Assembly (NCBI RefSeq): GCF_028769735.1
Contig: NC_088174.1
Location: forward strand, 1,509,501 to 1,573,500
Reading direction: 5' to 3'
DNA length: 64,000 bases
Source of the DNA: Zonotrichia leucophrys gambelii
Taxonomy: Eukaryota > Chordata > Aves > Passeriformes > Passerellidae
The position numbers and the translations under genes are program-made. Positions 13,009 to 27,223 of this stretch are shown here, one piece after another; the stretch's first letter is position 1, and every line of letters starts with the position of its first letter. The notes under the pieces are model-generated. The model was not told the DNA's origin. It made no database searches and saw only the letters and a program-made list of their open reading frames with translations.

Positions 13009-16000
13009 GACAAGCCCTGGGAGCTGGGAAGGACAGCTGGGTCTGTGATGGAAGCTGATGGCTGAGGCTTCCCTGGCTCACAGGAACAGTTTGTGCCTCT
13101 GGCCTTTTAAAAACGGAACCTTGAAAATCTGGAGGAAATAGACTTTTTATCTGGTTAGTGTTTTGGACCTATAAAACTGGAAGTCATAATACCCTGTAAA
13201 ACATTTGAGGCAATTTGGGAATATGGCATTCCTTATTAAACTCGGTGGGTTTTAGAGACTTCTTAGGTTTTCACAGTGGTGCAGGCTGTGACCTCTATAA
13301 TGTTCAACAGGATCCTTGAAAAATTGAGACCAATTTAACAAGAATAGCTGCTGCCTTGGTGCTCCAGCTCTTCCATTTCTTTCCTGCCTGGAGTTAAGTT
13401 CATAATGGTTTAGCAGAACCTTTTTAGTTGCTAAAAAGATTATTGTGGTCTGGGCATAGGGGACTGCTTTGTGACAGATATTTTAGCAGAACCATTTGTC
13501 CATGGCTGGAATAACAAAGTGAAATGTCACAAGTACAATATTTTGAAGGTCAGAAATCATAACTCTTTGCATATTTTCAAGGTTATTTTTGGCCAGTGTA
13601 ACAAAATATATTGTTATTTGGGAGTGTGAGGGAATACAAACCTCTGTGGATAAAGAGGAGACCTGGCAGCTGTTTACAGCTGATGTTTCCTGATGTCTGG
13701 GGGGTGGCAGAATTTGTACCAGACCTAGAGAGAAGTCCCAAAATGCAGCAGCAGGGATGGTTTTCTGTAGCTGGAATTTTACTCTGTGTCTGAAAATCCA
13801 AAGCCCCTAATGGTTTAAACATCAGAATTCCGTGACACTGGGCTGTTTCCTCCTCTGGGATGCCAGGCTTGTCTTTTATCTCCTTTTTTCTTCATTCCTT
13901 AGTGAACTTTGCCCAGCTTGCTGCAGCAGGCAGAGGATGTTGGTGCTGTGCTCTCTGCAGGTGGGATGCTCTGTGCCCTGCAGTGTTTCCTGGAATTCTG
14001 CTCCCAAATCTCTGTGTGTTTACAGGGTGAGCAGCATCCCTTCTATGTAGCTGTCTGTGGCCTTTGGGAAGAGCAGGCAGAATAAATATTCCTGTATTTC
14101 CTTCACACCCCAAATTCCCTGAGGTGGCACAAGCATGTGGCTGAATTTCTCCTGCAGGAAGCTCACATGAGCTCTCAGAGGCTGCAGGACATTGCCACAG
14201 GAGTTTTGGGTCTTCACCCTTCCTCTCATTGATGAATAATTTGTTGCTGTTCATGCAGATGTGAGGTTTTTTAGGGATCCCATAGCACCTCCCCTTTTCC
14301 AGTGTTGCCTTATGAGGAGTCTGAGCTGAGAATATTTTGCTCCAAGACTTTTTTCCTCCTGATACCTTGCAAAGTTTGACCTAGAGCCGAGGCTGGACAG
14401 AGCTAAAGAATAAAGCAGGGATTTATTAAGAGGCTTCAATAGATCCAGCTTGGGCAGCACAACCCAAAATGGTCACAAAATCCCAACCAGTCAGGGGATC
14501 TCTCACTTTATCAGTTCTGCTCCATTTGCATGTTGGAGTTCATTGTCCAATTCCAGCTTTAGGTTATCAAGTCCCATCCTTCTTGTTTTTCTCTTGTTTG
14601 TGCTCTTGGGCTGAGATTTGGATCATTTGTCCTTGGTCCCAGCTGGAGCAGGAATTGTTTTGTCTCCCTGCTCTGTGCACAGAGCTCACCATCCCCTCAT
14701 ATGAAGCCCAGACCCACACACCAAAACAGCACAGAATGTGAAAAATAGAAAAGCTAAACCTGAGGCATCACTCCAAACCCCCCATCCCTGAGGCTGGTCC
14801 CTTGCAGAGGCAGAGAGTGAGCAGCCTTCACCCTCTAGTAGTGGCTGCTCAGGGCTGGTGTGTGTTTAGAACACAGAAATCAGGAGGAAGATGTGAGAAG
14901 GGAGAGTGATTTCCCTCAGGTCTGGCTGTGTTATCCCAAAGCTGTTCCAGGAATGCCACAGGGCTGCCCACAGAAGGACACAGGTAGGAAATGCAATGGA
15001 AAATGCAATGGAAATGCAGAAAGTGCTCACCTTGTCTCTCAGTTAAGATCCCATCTTCTCCTGACGTCCACAATCCTGGTGTCAGGGTTTGGGAGGAAGC
15101 ATCAAAGGAGTGCCTGGGCTGAAGCCTGTGGGGGCAGAGAGGCTTTCCTGGGAGGAGTGGCTCTGCCAGCCTGGGGAGGGACGGGTGCTGGTGCTGCTGC
15201 ACACCCCAGGGTCTTCCTTTTCAATTGTTAACTCATGGGGGCTGTGGGATCATCCACGTGCTCTGGGGTGGCGCTCCCAGCTTGGCCCAGGGAGCTGAGC
15301 GTTGTTTGGAAGCAGGGATTGATTGAATGGTGTCCATTCAAACCTGACCTGCCAAGGAAAACCTGCTGGCCAGGTTGTGTGGGGGAGAGGGGGCTGAGCA
15401 TGGGGAGCTGCTCTGGGGTGAAATGTTCTTCCACTGTGTGGAATGCTGCACACTCTGAGATCCTGTGTGATGGGAAATGGGAAAGGTCAATCCAAGGTTG
15501 CAGGGAGCCCTGGCCAGGCTGCTGTTCCTCCCTGGTGGAGGATGTGCCCTTTCAGCCTGGCTGGAGCTCACCACAACACCAACATTTTGGCTGGTTTACC
15601 TTCCACCTGCACGCCTCCTTGGCCTTCTGTCTCCCAGCTGGATTTGAGCACGGTTTCCTCTGAGTTTGATAATTTGTGAGGCTGCTCTGCTCCCCTCTCC
15701 AGGCTTGTGGCTGATGTCTGTGGCTGCTGCAGGGAGAGGCAACGTCCTTCCTGTGTCAGCAGCACAGCTCTGAGAGGGCAGGTCTGGATGGCACAGAGCT
15801 TTTGGAGGTGTGTGCACCCTTTCTTCGGACCCTCAGTGGATTCTGTGCCAAACTCTCAAGCAGTGAATGGAAGCTGAGTGAGGAATTGCTGTTGTGGGAC
15901 CTTCATCCCACTCATGGTCCTTCAGAACCAAGGCGCACACACAGACACAAAAAATCTTCCATCAGTGTTTGCAGACTACTGCAGACAGGAGCTCAAAAGC

Positions 16001-17055
16001 TCAGAGCAAATCTCTGTTGATAATTTTCCAGAGGCACCTCTGAAAAAAACAGAATTTCACTCAGGACATTAAAAAAACACTCAAAAAAGCCAAAATAAAG
16101 GAAAGTCCCTCCAGCTTTCAGTTCCAGAATTACCCTGATGTATCAGCTGCCCACGGTTTTCTCTGCAGAATGTCCCTTGGGTCCCTGAGTCTGGAATTCT
16201 TTCCAGCACTGAGCATGGGGAGTGGAGGAAAGCAAGGAAAGCTCCTTTTCATCCAGAGCTGTGCCACAGGAGGCTGAGCATGCCCAGGGCTCCAGGCATG
16301 GCTCTGGTGCCTTCCCATGGGCACCATCCCAGCTGCCAGCTGGGCTGCAAAGGTTGGCATCTGTAAGGGCTCCAGTTTAAAAATAACAGAGAGAAATCTC
16401 CCTTCTGCAAGGCCCAAATAAAAAGAGGATGGTTGAGGTAACAGTGATTTAAAAACTCCTGGTACTGCCTGGGGCACTGCAGGGAGGGAATTGCAAGGCC
16501 ATGACAGCTTTCCCATGGACACCAGGTGCTTTCCTTGTTGTCCAGCTGGGGGAACCCAGTTCTCAGTTTCATTTTTCTTTAAGTTTTTTTCAGTTTCTGT
16601 ATTTTTCTTTAGAATTCTTAGGCTCACTCTGTGCTTGACAGCCCTGCTGCACTGGGTTTGCAGTGGGGAAAAAAACAAGTTTAGGAGGGTATGGGAGAAC
16701 GTTGTGTTGTGTGGAGCTTAATTTCTGTTAAACATTTGAGGTGCTGGAGGACTTTTTGTGCTGGTTGAAGCAAGGAATTTAGGATGAGATGTTGTGAAGT
16801 GCTCAGAAGCTGAAAATGCAGGGTGGGTAGCAGCTCGTGTATCTGTGACCTGCTGAGCTGTGTACTGTACTTGTCTTCTGTACAGTACTGTGTGCTGTAT
16901 GTCTCTTCTTTTGGAGAAATTTGGTGGATTTGGGGTTGGAATTGTAGCTAAGTAATGCCCAGTGATGCTTTGCAGCCCTGAGGGAGGCCAGACACAGGCA
17001 CAGTGCTGCTGCCTCATGGCTGGGATGTTCTCTGTGAGCCTGGAAAATATGAGAG

Positions 17056-17402
17056 AGGGATGGATGGATGAGGAATGGATGGAGGGATGGATGGATGGAT
17101 GGATGGATGGATGGATGGATGGATGGATGGATGGATGGATGGATGGAGGGAGGGATGGATGGATGATGGATGGAGGGATGGATGATGGATGGATGGATGG
17201 ATGGATGGATGGATGGATGGATGGATGGACAGATGGATGGACGGACAGATGGATGGACGGACAGATGGATGGGTGAGGAATGGATGGATGGATGGATGGA
17301 TGGATGGATGGATGGATGGATGGATGGATGGATGGATGGATGGATGGATGGATGGATGGATGAATGGATGGACAGATGGATCCATGGATGGATGGATGGA
17401 TG
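17056..17402 (+). repeat. (GGAT)n tetranucleotide array, about 350 bp
   Basis: Mostly pure GGAT with GGAG, GATG and GGAC variants, the opposite orientation to the ATCC array at 7183-7777. The reverse-strand open frame of 287 aa across it is an artefact of periodicity. Confidence 0.97.
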
Positions 17403-20400
17403 ACTCTGTGAGTGTTTTCACCCAGGTGGAGGAAGCATTGCACACACCTTGATGGCCTTGGCAATGAGGAGGTGGTGGAGGCCCCTTCGGATCCTGCACA
17501 GTGACATTTCCAGAGCAGCCTCGCACTGCAAACTCCCGGTTCTGTCCGAAGCAAGTTCCTGCATGCTGGCATCATTTGCATGCATCAGGATAAATCTGCC
17601 TTGCCAGGAAAGCTCTGACACAAGAGCGCTGCAGCTCCCAGTGCAGGACAATGCTCAGATGAAAGCTGCTGGAGAGAGCACCTAGGAAGAGCAGTGAGGG
17701 GAGATGAGGGGAGAGCTGAGCTGGCAGCACACACGGAGCTGCAGCCCCAGCTTGGGGGGCTCACACGTTGCCTGCCCAACACGGGGGGCTTGGAGGGGGG
17801 CAGAGCATCCAATCTGGCCAAATGAAAGGCATTAACTCCTGGAGGGAAGGATCAGGGGGTGCTCCATCTCTTACCCAGGAGGTTTGCAGTGGAGGCTGAC
17901 AGACACGTTTGGTAGCTCTGAGAGGCACTGGAGCAGCAGTAATGGTTGAGGCAGAGCTGAGGAGCTGCAGGGAAGGGCTGTGGGCATGTGGCTGGTTTTG
18001 CTGTGCTGCTTCTCGGTGCTCTCTCCCCAAGCATGTCCCTTATCTCTTTGAGCTCAGTTTTGGTGGCATTCAGCGTTCCCAGGTTAGACACCAGAGCAAG
18101 AATCACTCCTGGAGACTGGCAGGCCTAGAGCTTCCCACATTTCCAGGTGTTCCAGAGCTGCAGGAGCCTGGGCACAGCAGCACTCCAGTGGGTTCCAGGA
18201 GGGAAGGGATTCTCTCAGATCCTCAGATCTGTGCTGGGGACCCAGAGCAGCTGTGCTGTGTCAGGTCACTGGATCTGAGCGCTGCTGAGGCCACTGACGG
18301 CGCCTGCAGCTCCTCACATGGTGTTCCTCTGCTTTAACCTCTGCCTGCCTGGCCCCAGCCCTTCCTGGGCAGCTCCTGGCCTCACTCACAGCAGCTCCAT
18401 CTGGGCTGAGAGCTCTGGGGGCGAGACACAGCTCGGGCTCCAAGGTGGCAGGGGAGAGGGCAGAACAGGATGTTATTGCCCTGGGTTAATGCAGGGTTGG
18501 CTCTGGCAGGCAGAACTGCACACCCACACCCACTGAGCAGTTCACAGGAGTTTTTGGGTTCTCTCTGTGATAAAGACATAGAAAGTCCATAAGTCTCACT
18601 TTGTAGAAGGAATTATGGCCTGAAGCAGCTGGAATCAGATCATGGCATTGTGTGTGGGCTGTACCTGCACCTCTGCATGTACAGGGCTGGTAGTGCATGG
18701 CTCTGGCCCTTGGGGCTCTGTGCATGTTTATTATATTTCCTGGAATTTTTTTTTGGCTTGGATACTCACAAAATGCCTGGGAATTATCCAAGTATAGTCA
18801 TATCTTGTTGCAAATTTGGATGACTTGTCTACTTTCTTCATTCCCCTTAATTCTTGATCTCCCTTGTTATTCTTCCCTTTACCAGGAATCCTGCAGGAGT
18901 AGGTAACCCAATCCTATCCTGGCACAAGAAGATCCAACCCTGATCTCATTCACTCTCCTAAAACCCAAAAATTAAATCTACTGGATGTAACATATTGACA
19001 CTGATTTCCCAGCTCCACTGGTGCTTTCTGGATTCCCATCTGCCTGAAACTGGACGGAGGGAGAACTGTTAATTCAGGCAACAGCAATTTGGGCTTGATG
19101 GGGATGTACTGACCTTAAGCCTTCATTAATACAATTAGCGCCCTTGGTTTGAGGAGGGCTCTGTGCACTTGGACTGTGTGACATGAAAGCTCTGAGTCCC
19201 TCTGACCTGAGGTGGAGCAGCAGGCACAGGGGCATGGCAGATGCTCTGTGCTGTCACAAAGTTGTTTTTCCAGAAGCTGAGTCTCTCTTGTTGTAAGTTT
19301 CCCATTCAGTTGGGCTTTGGAGACCAGCCTTGGTTTAGCATTTCTGTTCCTCACTGTTTGTGTCTTTTTTGGGCCCTTGGTTTATGTAAGAGGAGAGCGA
19401 GTCACTGCACAAACATCAGCCTGTGAAGGAAACTTTCTGGAGCTTTTAGCACAAGGCACAAATGTTTTTCCCCAGAGTTTGGAGGGTATTTTGAGGAGGG
19501 ATTTGAGCTTGATGGAGATGCCAGAGAAGGTTTAAAGTATAGAAAATGTTTTCATCTTCCCTTAGGTGCAAAAATGACTATTTATTCAAGATGAGAAAAA
19601 CTCCTGCGGGTGGATTGCTAGAAAATGATGTGAAGGGCTGGAGAGACTTGGCAATGGGGATCTTTTTCAGCTTGATTGCTTTAATGGCTTGATGAAATTC
19701 AATTTTCTTAATGGGGATACTCCTGGAGAAGCTGAGCTTGCCCACATGACTTGCTCTGGTGAACCTGAACCTCCCTTTCTTTCCCTTAGAATCCAGAGGT
19801 GTGTGGGTTGGTTCTCACTCCACAGCTGTGCTGTGCTGTGAGAGAGGAGGATCTGCAGAGTGGGAAGCAGTCCTGGAGTGGGAGGAGGTGTTTGGAGGGG
19901 GGATTATGTGGGAAGCCACCACACTTCTGCAGGGACATGCTCAGGGCTGGTTCCCTGGTCCTTCTTCAGGATTTGACACAAGCCATGTGCATCCTTATTC
20001 AGAGAAAGAAAGGGAAAAGGGTTAAAAATGTCACATCTGGCTCCTCCTTCCTTGTGAGGTGTTTGTAGGTGCAGGGGAGGTGGTTGCCCTCAGCAGGGTG
20101 GGCTCTGCTATTTCACATGATGGAAAAGCCAAAATTCTTTCTCTCCCAGTAAGTGGAGGAGAGGAGAATGTGCCTTGACCTGGTGAGCACCTGGCCTTGC
20201 CTTCCTCAGGAGCTGGCTCAGCAAAGTGCAGGCAAATCCTGCTTTATTTCAGGTCTTGTTGGCCGGAGGAAGCTGGGATCTTGTTCTGCTTCTGAAATAC
20301 CTTCCTCATTACTGTGCTGAGATTTGGGTTTAATTTTACCCAGATGGTGAAAGTGGACTATTTAGAGAGGTGGTTGAAGCCTTAAACGTTCCTGCAGAGG

Positions 20401-20660
20401 AGGATGAGGAACATTCCCAGGGTTCCAGCTGGGCAGGCAGCAGGGCTGATGTGGTCCCTGGCAGTGCAGGGCAGCAGGGGGAGGCTGCTGCAGCTCCAGC
20501 CATGCCCAGGACACAGCCTGGCCCCTCCAGGGCATCAAAGGCTGGCAGGGAGCTGACACGGACAGGAAAGAGCAAAGTGTGATTCAAGGATGGATTAGGA
20601 AACAGATTTCCAGGAGAGATGAATGCCCTGTGGCAAACAGTGGGGCAGCCTCAGTGGGAC

Positions 20661-21103
20661 TGTGTTGTGAAGGTCCCCAGGATGAGGTGAGAAATGAGAA
20701 TCTAACTCCGAATTCTCAGAAGGCTGATTATTATATTATATTATATTATATTATATTATATTATATTATATTATATTATATTATATTATATTATATTATA
20801 TTATATCAATAATATCATATTCTAAAACTATACTAAAGAAAGAGAAAAGATCCATCAGAAGGCTAAAACAAGAATGAATAATAAAAACCCATGACCGACC
20901 AGAGAGTCCAACACAGCTGGACTGGGATTGGTCATTAAGTAAAAACAATTCACATGGAACCAATCAAAGATGCACCTGCCACATTCCAAAGCTGCAAAAC
21001 ACAGAGAGAGGTGATCAGATAATATCATTTACATTTCTCTTCTGAGGCTTCTCAGGAGAAAAAATCCTGGCAAAGGGATTTTTCAGAAAATGTCATGGGG
21101 ACA
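20661..21103. mobile_element. Solo LTR, family shared with 30018-30408
   Basis: It starts TGTGTTGTGAAGGTCCCCAG and ends CATGGGGACA. It shares GGATGAGGTGAGAAATGA, TTCTCAGAAGGCTGAT, ACTATACTAAAGAAA, CCCATGACYGACCAGAG, ACACAGCTGGACTG and AATCCTGGCAAA with the second copy. The 4-bp sequence GGAC occurs directly on both sides and may be the target-site duplication. A TTATA pentanucleotide array lies inside. No retroviral genes are present. Confidence 0.82.
20729..20806 (+). repeat. (TTATA)n pentanucleotide array inside LTR
   Basis: About 15 units of TTATA sit at the same position in the LTR as the ATATC array of the related copy at 30086-30142. Confidence 0.95.
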
Positions 21104-21669
21104 GGACTGGGCAGACTGATGGGCAGCATTGCACAGGAGTGGAATTCCACAAGGCAATGAAGGCTGTGTCTGCAGGTGAGCACAGAGAGCCTTGCCTGGG
21201 TGCTGGTGGAGCAGGAGCTGCCCTGTGAGTGCTCTGAGGACAGAGCTGCTGAGCAGAACTGCTTCAGGGCAAGGAACCAGCAGCTGTGGATGATCCCAGC
21301 AACACCCAGGCTCTTAGGAGGAGTGTCTGGTCCATGGGAATGGAGGCTTGGGAGTGGGGATCCCTCCAGGCAGGGGGTGTTTGGGACCCTCCAGAGCAGC
21401 CTGCTCACTGCCATGGCTCAGCCTGCTGCTGACAGCAGTTTGTGCCACAGGCTTTCAGCTGGACAAGGTTTATTGATAATTATTGATAACTATTTGCAGT
21501 GAGTGCCTGGGGCTGGGCACATGCCTGAGCTTTTTTCATACACTCTCAGCTTAACCTGTTTTGCTTCACTTTGATTCCTGCCAGGGTCCTAAATTGTGTT
21601 TGTTAAAACATCAGGAGAATGGAGCTTGTGCTCCACAAGCTCTGACCCTCAGAGTAACTGGTCCTGATG

Positions 21670-21944
21670 TCACAGAGTCCCAGAAGGATTTGGATTGGAA
21701 GGGACCTTAAAATCCATCCAGTGCCACCCTTTGCCATGGCAGAGACACCTCCCACCATCCCAGGCTGCCCCAAGCCCTGTCCAGCCTGGCCTTGGGCACT
21801 GCCAGGGATCCAGGGGCAGCCACAGCTGCTCTGGGCACCCTGTGCCTCACCACTCACAGGGAAGAATTTCTTCTCAATATTCCCTTTAAATCAAATTTCC
21901 TTCTGCTTAAAGCCATTCTTCCCTGTCCCACCACCACAGATCCT
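21670..21944 (-). mobile_element. CR1 LINE 3' fragment
   Basis: The + strand reads TTGGATTGGAAGGGACCTTA, CCATGGCAGAGACACCTCCC, CCTTGGGCACTGCCAGGGAT and TTAAAGCCATTCTTCCCTGT, the reverse complement of an avian CR1 3' region. Confidence 0.88.
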
Positions 21945-22115
21945 TGCAATATCCGCGTTTTTAGAAGTTTCCCAACTTACACTGAGCAGAGGGACGTCAG
22001 AGCCTCCATCAGAGCCAATCTGGCTGCAGCACGTCCCCAGCTCTGGCTGTTGCTGCTCTCTTGCCCACGTTCACTCCAGCATGGGGAGCTCTGTGGTGCT
22101 AACGAGTGTTGCTGG

Positions 22116-22129
22116 GTTGCCATGGCAAC
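22116..22129. promoter_or_regulatory. Perfect RFX X-box palindrome
   Basis: GTTGCCATGGCAAC is a perfect 14-bp inverted repeat and matches the palindromic X-box bound by RFX transcription factor dimers. It lies in apparently unique sequence about 170 bp from the CR1 at 21670-21944. Function is inferred from the motif only. Confidence 0.55.
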
Positions 22130-25100
22130 CCTTGCACTAATTAACGCACAGTAGCCAGGGAAAAAAAATCTGTCCTTGCTGATGAATTAATTTGACAGGA
22201 TTGATCTGGGGGGAAGAGTTGGGAATGGCCACTCCAAAGGTGTGTGTGGGGATGGAGCTCATTCACATAACACAAACCTGTGTTACTCTGACCTTGCAGC
22301 TTTCAGACTGAAACCTTGCTCACCATTTGGAAAGGGTTTGTGTTTTGGAAGGAATAAAATTATCCTGACAAATGTCTAAGAGCATAACTCAAGCAGTTAC
22401 GCTTTTTTGTTCCTTTTTTTTTTCTCTTGTTATGACATTTTAACTCGGGGTTTTTTTTGGTGTTTAAAAGATTAAATAAAGCCCAAGTCAATTTTAGAAG
22501 TTAAATGCTTGAAAGAATCAGAAGATGCACATTTAAAGACTACATTATTTTATGTCAGGAAAAAAACCTCCAGTTCCTGAGGACTCCTCCCAAATTCCAG
22601 CCCCCTCTGCTGGCTCTGGCTCCAGTTGCCCTGGTAGCTGTTAGAGATGGGCCCAAGGGGAAACCATGGATCCAGGCTGGTGTCCTGAAATGCAGAGGAC
22701 ATTGCCCCATGGTCCTGGTGGTGGAGTGGTGGCCTTGGAAGTGAATCAGGAGTGGGAAAGCAGCCCCTGTGTGCTGGGGATGAGTCACAACCTGGGCTCC
22801 CATCAGCGGTGACAATTAAACCCCTTCAGCACTTTGTGCACAAAGCACTGGGCTAAGTCACAGCGTCCTGGCAAAATTCTCCCTTGGGTAATTGTGCTCA
22901 GACCTGCTGAATGCTCTGCTCCTGCAGTTTTAATGAGCCGGAGCTGTGGCTCACCAGTTCCTGCGTGGTGATGGCCACGACCTGACAAACCTTGGTGAGA
23001 GTTGTGATCCCCAGCTGCCTGCCTCGGTCCTGTGTGCCTGCAGCAATTACCTGCAGCCAAAAGGAGCCCTGGGAAATAATGACTGTGCTTCAGGGCTCTT
23101 AATGAGATTTCCAAACTCTCTGCTGCCTTCAGCACCAGGAGGTCCTGGAGTCTCAGCTGTTGGCACTTGGGGGGTCAGACATTGGCAGGTGGGGAACTGA
23201 GGGGTTTTCCCTGGGGCTGTGGCTCCAGGATGGAGTGGGTGTTACACTGGGGCTGCTGCAGGAGAATTTGGGGTGCCATCAGCAGGAACAGCTTTGGTTT
23301 TGGCTGATTGGTTATGGGTTTGGCTGCTCTGGTGCATGTCCCTGGCTGGAGACCAGGGTCTGAGTGGGGACAGTGCTGCCATCCCCAGCAGCTCCGAGGA
23401 ATCCTCGTTTCCCCACGTGTGCAGCAGAACTAACAGGAAAAGGACTGATGGAGGTTCTCCCATGAGATTTCATCCTCTCCTGGTCTCTGGGCACAGCAAG
23501 CTTGTGCCTTTCCTTGTGCCAGACCTGTGCCCCCCAGGGAAGCGTGTCCTGAGGTCCTGTGCCAGGGGACAGCGTGCACAGGTCCCCTTGGGTAGCCACA
23601 GGTGCCCCCAGCCTGTGCACACCTGAGACAGCAGCTTTGGATGGACTCAGGAGCTCCTGGAAAATGTGTTTCCAGTGTCCAGAGCTCACAGAGAAGCAGG
23701 TGCTTTTATTTTCTCTTTCCATTCCCTTGTGAAACAGGAATGCTGAATCCAGCTGCTGCTCCCTGAGCACACCTGTGCCAAAGCCTTCATTCAGCAGATT
23801 CAGCACCTAATCTGGATTTCAATTCCTCCAGCTCTAAGTGCAAAAATTATTCCCAGTTCTTCCTCTGAGTGACCCCAGGGGCTTTGTCCAGTGCAATAGT
23901 GCTCTAAGCTGGCACTGGTGATAATGTAGACACCTTTATTGCAATATCCTCTGGTATTTATATCTAGTCTTACTTAATTAAGGCTATTTTGGGCACTAAA
24001 GTGCTTTGAAACATTGACAAATGTCCTCTGGATTTACTGGCTGGTGATTTGAGGAGCTACATTTCCAAGGAGTGTAATAAATAACAGGGATGGGATTATT
24101 TTTGCCTTTTTAAGGAGACAGAGAGGATGTGTCCAAGTACTTGGGTACTTTTTGGGACAAATGAATTCCAAGAAGGGTGGAAAAAGGTGAGGTTGAACAC
24201 CCAGACAGCCAAAGAAGGATGGATTTGAAGGAATTGCCTCACGTTTTTGGCAGCACTGTGTTCCTTCCAGGAGGGAGGCTGGGGCCGCTGGGGTAGGTGG
24301 ATCCAGAGCTCTCATGGTTTGGAGAGTTCTGGTTCCTGGTGCAGAGAGGGGCTCTCCCCTGGCTCTGCTCCCTCCAGCCTTCCTGGACTGCCTTGGGAAA
24401 ATTCTTTAATTGATTTTACATTTCTCACCTTGCTGATCCTCTGTTTGAAATCCTTTGTTGGTGTTTTCCTTTCAGATGGTTAAAATGGAGCCTTTCTCCA
24501 TTTCAGACTCCCAGCTCTCCCCATTATACATAACTAATACCTCTCTGGAACCATTGAAGCTGTGTTAGCAGGCTCTGAAATGGGAGTTTAGCTGAGCTTT
24601 TAACGGGTTTAATCTTTTCCTGGGTATTAATCCTTGCAGAACCTCTGATAAAATTTGTTGCTTTTTCTCTGAATGCCTCCCACGCTGTCGATATCTGTCT
24701 GGAATGAGTTGCTTGGTGCAGAACAAGCCATGGAGGAGGGAATGTTGCAGCCTCCCATGGATCTTGCTCTCATTTCAGTGCATTCCCAGCTCCTCTCTGA
24801 CTCCCTGCCACTGCTGCTCCTGTGATTCCTGGCCCTGGGAGCATCTCTCCCATTGAATTTGGGGTTGGAATGAGTTTCCTTCCTGTTTATCAGCTGTTTC
24901 TCAGCTCTCAGATGCATTCCCAAGGTTTGTCTGTTTGATATCAGCAGAGAATGTCAGGGAGAGCATCACCTCTTCCACACTGCCATGGACATGGAAAGCT
25001 ATCAAAGACCACAGCAAATGTTGGCTTTGGTTTCTGCACTTGTTTTTTATTGCTTTGTGCTGCATCACAGGATCCTAAACCTGTGTGACAGCAGACTCAG

Positions 25101-27129
25101 GCTGTGATCCAGGTTATCAAAGACTGCAGCTGAACTGGAGGGGAAATTATCCTTTTTTCCATCATGTTGGTGTGGAAACCATGCCATCTCCTGTGGGGTG
25201 ACAGCAGACGTGGGACAGCCTCTCCCACCTGTGCCAGCTCCAGGAAACACAGGATGTGAGCCAGGGAACCAACCCAGCATAAACCCAAGGAAGAACCTCT
25301 CCATGCTTTTGGGATGCCCAGGTTCTGCCTGACTCCAGCTATTACAGATGAAACAGGAAGGAGAAGGGGTTTGTCCATCAGGCCTGACCATGCAGGCACT
25401 GGCCCCGTTGCCCATCCCACCCCTATTGCCACTGGCCACGTCTCCAGTTTCTCTTTTCCAAAGTTCTTCCTTCGGATGCACACCCTGGCTGCCCCAGCTG
25501 TGCAGTTCCAGGAAGGCAGCTCCTTTCTTGAGCAGCACTGACCACAAAAATGATTGTGCAAATTTGTGAGAGTAGGAGAATTTCTTGTTTCCATGGCAGT
25601 GCTGGAGGAGAGAAGAGCACTGAGGAGTGAGGTGTGGAATAGCAACAGAAACCTGGGAGGCACTGATCACATTCCATCTTCCCTGTTTCTTTTCTTCTGA
25701 GTGGGTCATAAAACAAAAGCAAATGAGGCAATTGGAACTCTCTGTCCACTTTCCTGGGGCTTGTTTAAATGAGGATTTACTTCAACTAAAAGCTCCTTAG
25801 AGCCACTTAATTCTTCCAGGTGAAATAAATATCTAGGCCAGTAGTAAAAATTCCTTACAGATGTCTTCAGGAGGGTACTTAGCAAGCACTTTCCTGGAGA
25901 GAACATCTTGGATGCCTTCAAAGAGCAAAATCAGTTCTTAATGATGGCACATTTGAGAGCGGGCAGGACTTGGCATAGCCTTGGGAATATTTGGAAATTG
26001 CTCCAGTGATAGAGAGAGGAGTGAAATGGGCTGCAGAGCAGTGAGGGTACATGCTCTAATTTTCAGCAATTAGTCAAAATAACTCTAGCTAAAGTTTTAT
26101 TTCAGGGATCTGGGCATATTTCACTATCAGTGAATGTAATCTCCTGTGGTACTGCATTGCAAATCCCTGTGAATTCCCTGGGTGGATCCCTTTGCCATGC
26201 TTGTCCCATCCTTAGTGTGGTTGGTATGACCTGGACACCCCATGGAACATCTGAGGGAAGCTCACACACTCAGCTTCTGCTTTTAACTGAAAAAAAAAAA
26301 ATCACACTGAGAAGAGCTGGAGATTTCCCATTAGGTCAGAATCTCCCACCTTTGTTATTTGGTCTCTTCCCTGGGTATTCCTGTCCTAGAAGTACCAATC
26401 CTTTAAGGCATCCTTTCCATGTTCTGCATTGGGAAAACCTGAGTCTGAAAGGAATAATAATTATAGACTGGATATAATTGAGTGTAGACTGCTTGCCAGG
26501 CAGATAATATATGGAATAGCTGAGGCTGAGCCTGAGTGGATCCTTGGATGGGAATTCCTTGGCCTCAGCCTTGACAGCTCCATTTGGGCACGTTTCAATG
26601 CAGACCCAAGCTCTGTGTGCTCTCAAATCTCTCTGTACCTGTGTGTGCCAACCTCCTGGACTGCCATTCATGCTTTACTCCAGTTTTGCTCTAGAAATGG
26701 AGAGCAGCACTGGAATTGTCCATCAGCCACCAGGGTTGGGTGTTCCTTGAGGGAAGAGCCCAAGGTGTTTGATGGACATGGGCTCCCAGGAGCTCCCATG
26801 GACTTTGGTGTCACTCCTCAGTAAGGACAAAGCCTCACACTGGGCTGGCTGTGCTCAGCTGGGTGCAGGAGGGAAATCCCAGCCTCTCCCTGCCCTGTCC
26901 AAGCAGGGAACAGCAAGAACCATGGCAATTTGGGCATTGTGGGGGATGGATCAGATACCCAGCCCAGGAATGCATCACTTCCATCCAAGAGCTGCTCCTG
27001 GAGGTTCCTTTCCACCAGAGGCTTTGGAGGTGTGACTAAGGGGCAGGAGTAGGGTTAGGGTCCCTGAGGCTCCTGGATCATTTCTGAGCTGAAGCCAGAG
27101 CAGCACTTGCATTTACCCATTCCTTCCTG

Positions 27130-27223
27130 GCACTCCATGGTGTGGTGGCATCCGGTCAAAGGTTGGGTTTGATGACCTCAGAGCTGTTTTCCAGCCTTAA
27201 TGATTTGGTAACTCTGTGACTGT
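27130..27223 (+). mobile_element. CR1 LINE 3' end
   Basis: AAAGGTTGGGTTTGATGACC, then CCAGCCTTAATGATTTGGTA and ACTCTGTGACTGTGA match the avian CR1 3' terminus with octamer-like tail. Confidence 0.8.

Noticed and set aside
27046..27061. GTAGGGTTAGGGTCCC, telomere-like
   Set aside because: Only about two TTAGGG-type units, which is within chance expectation.
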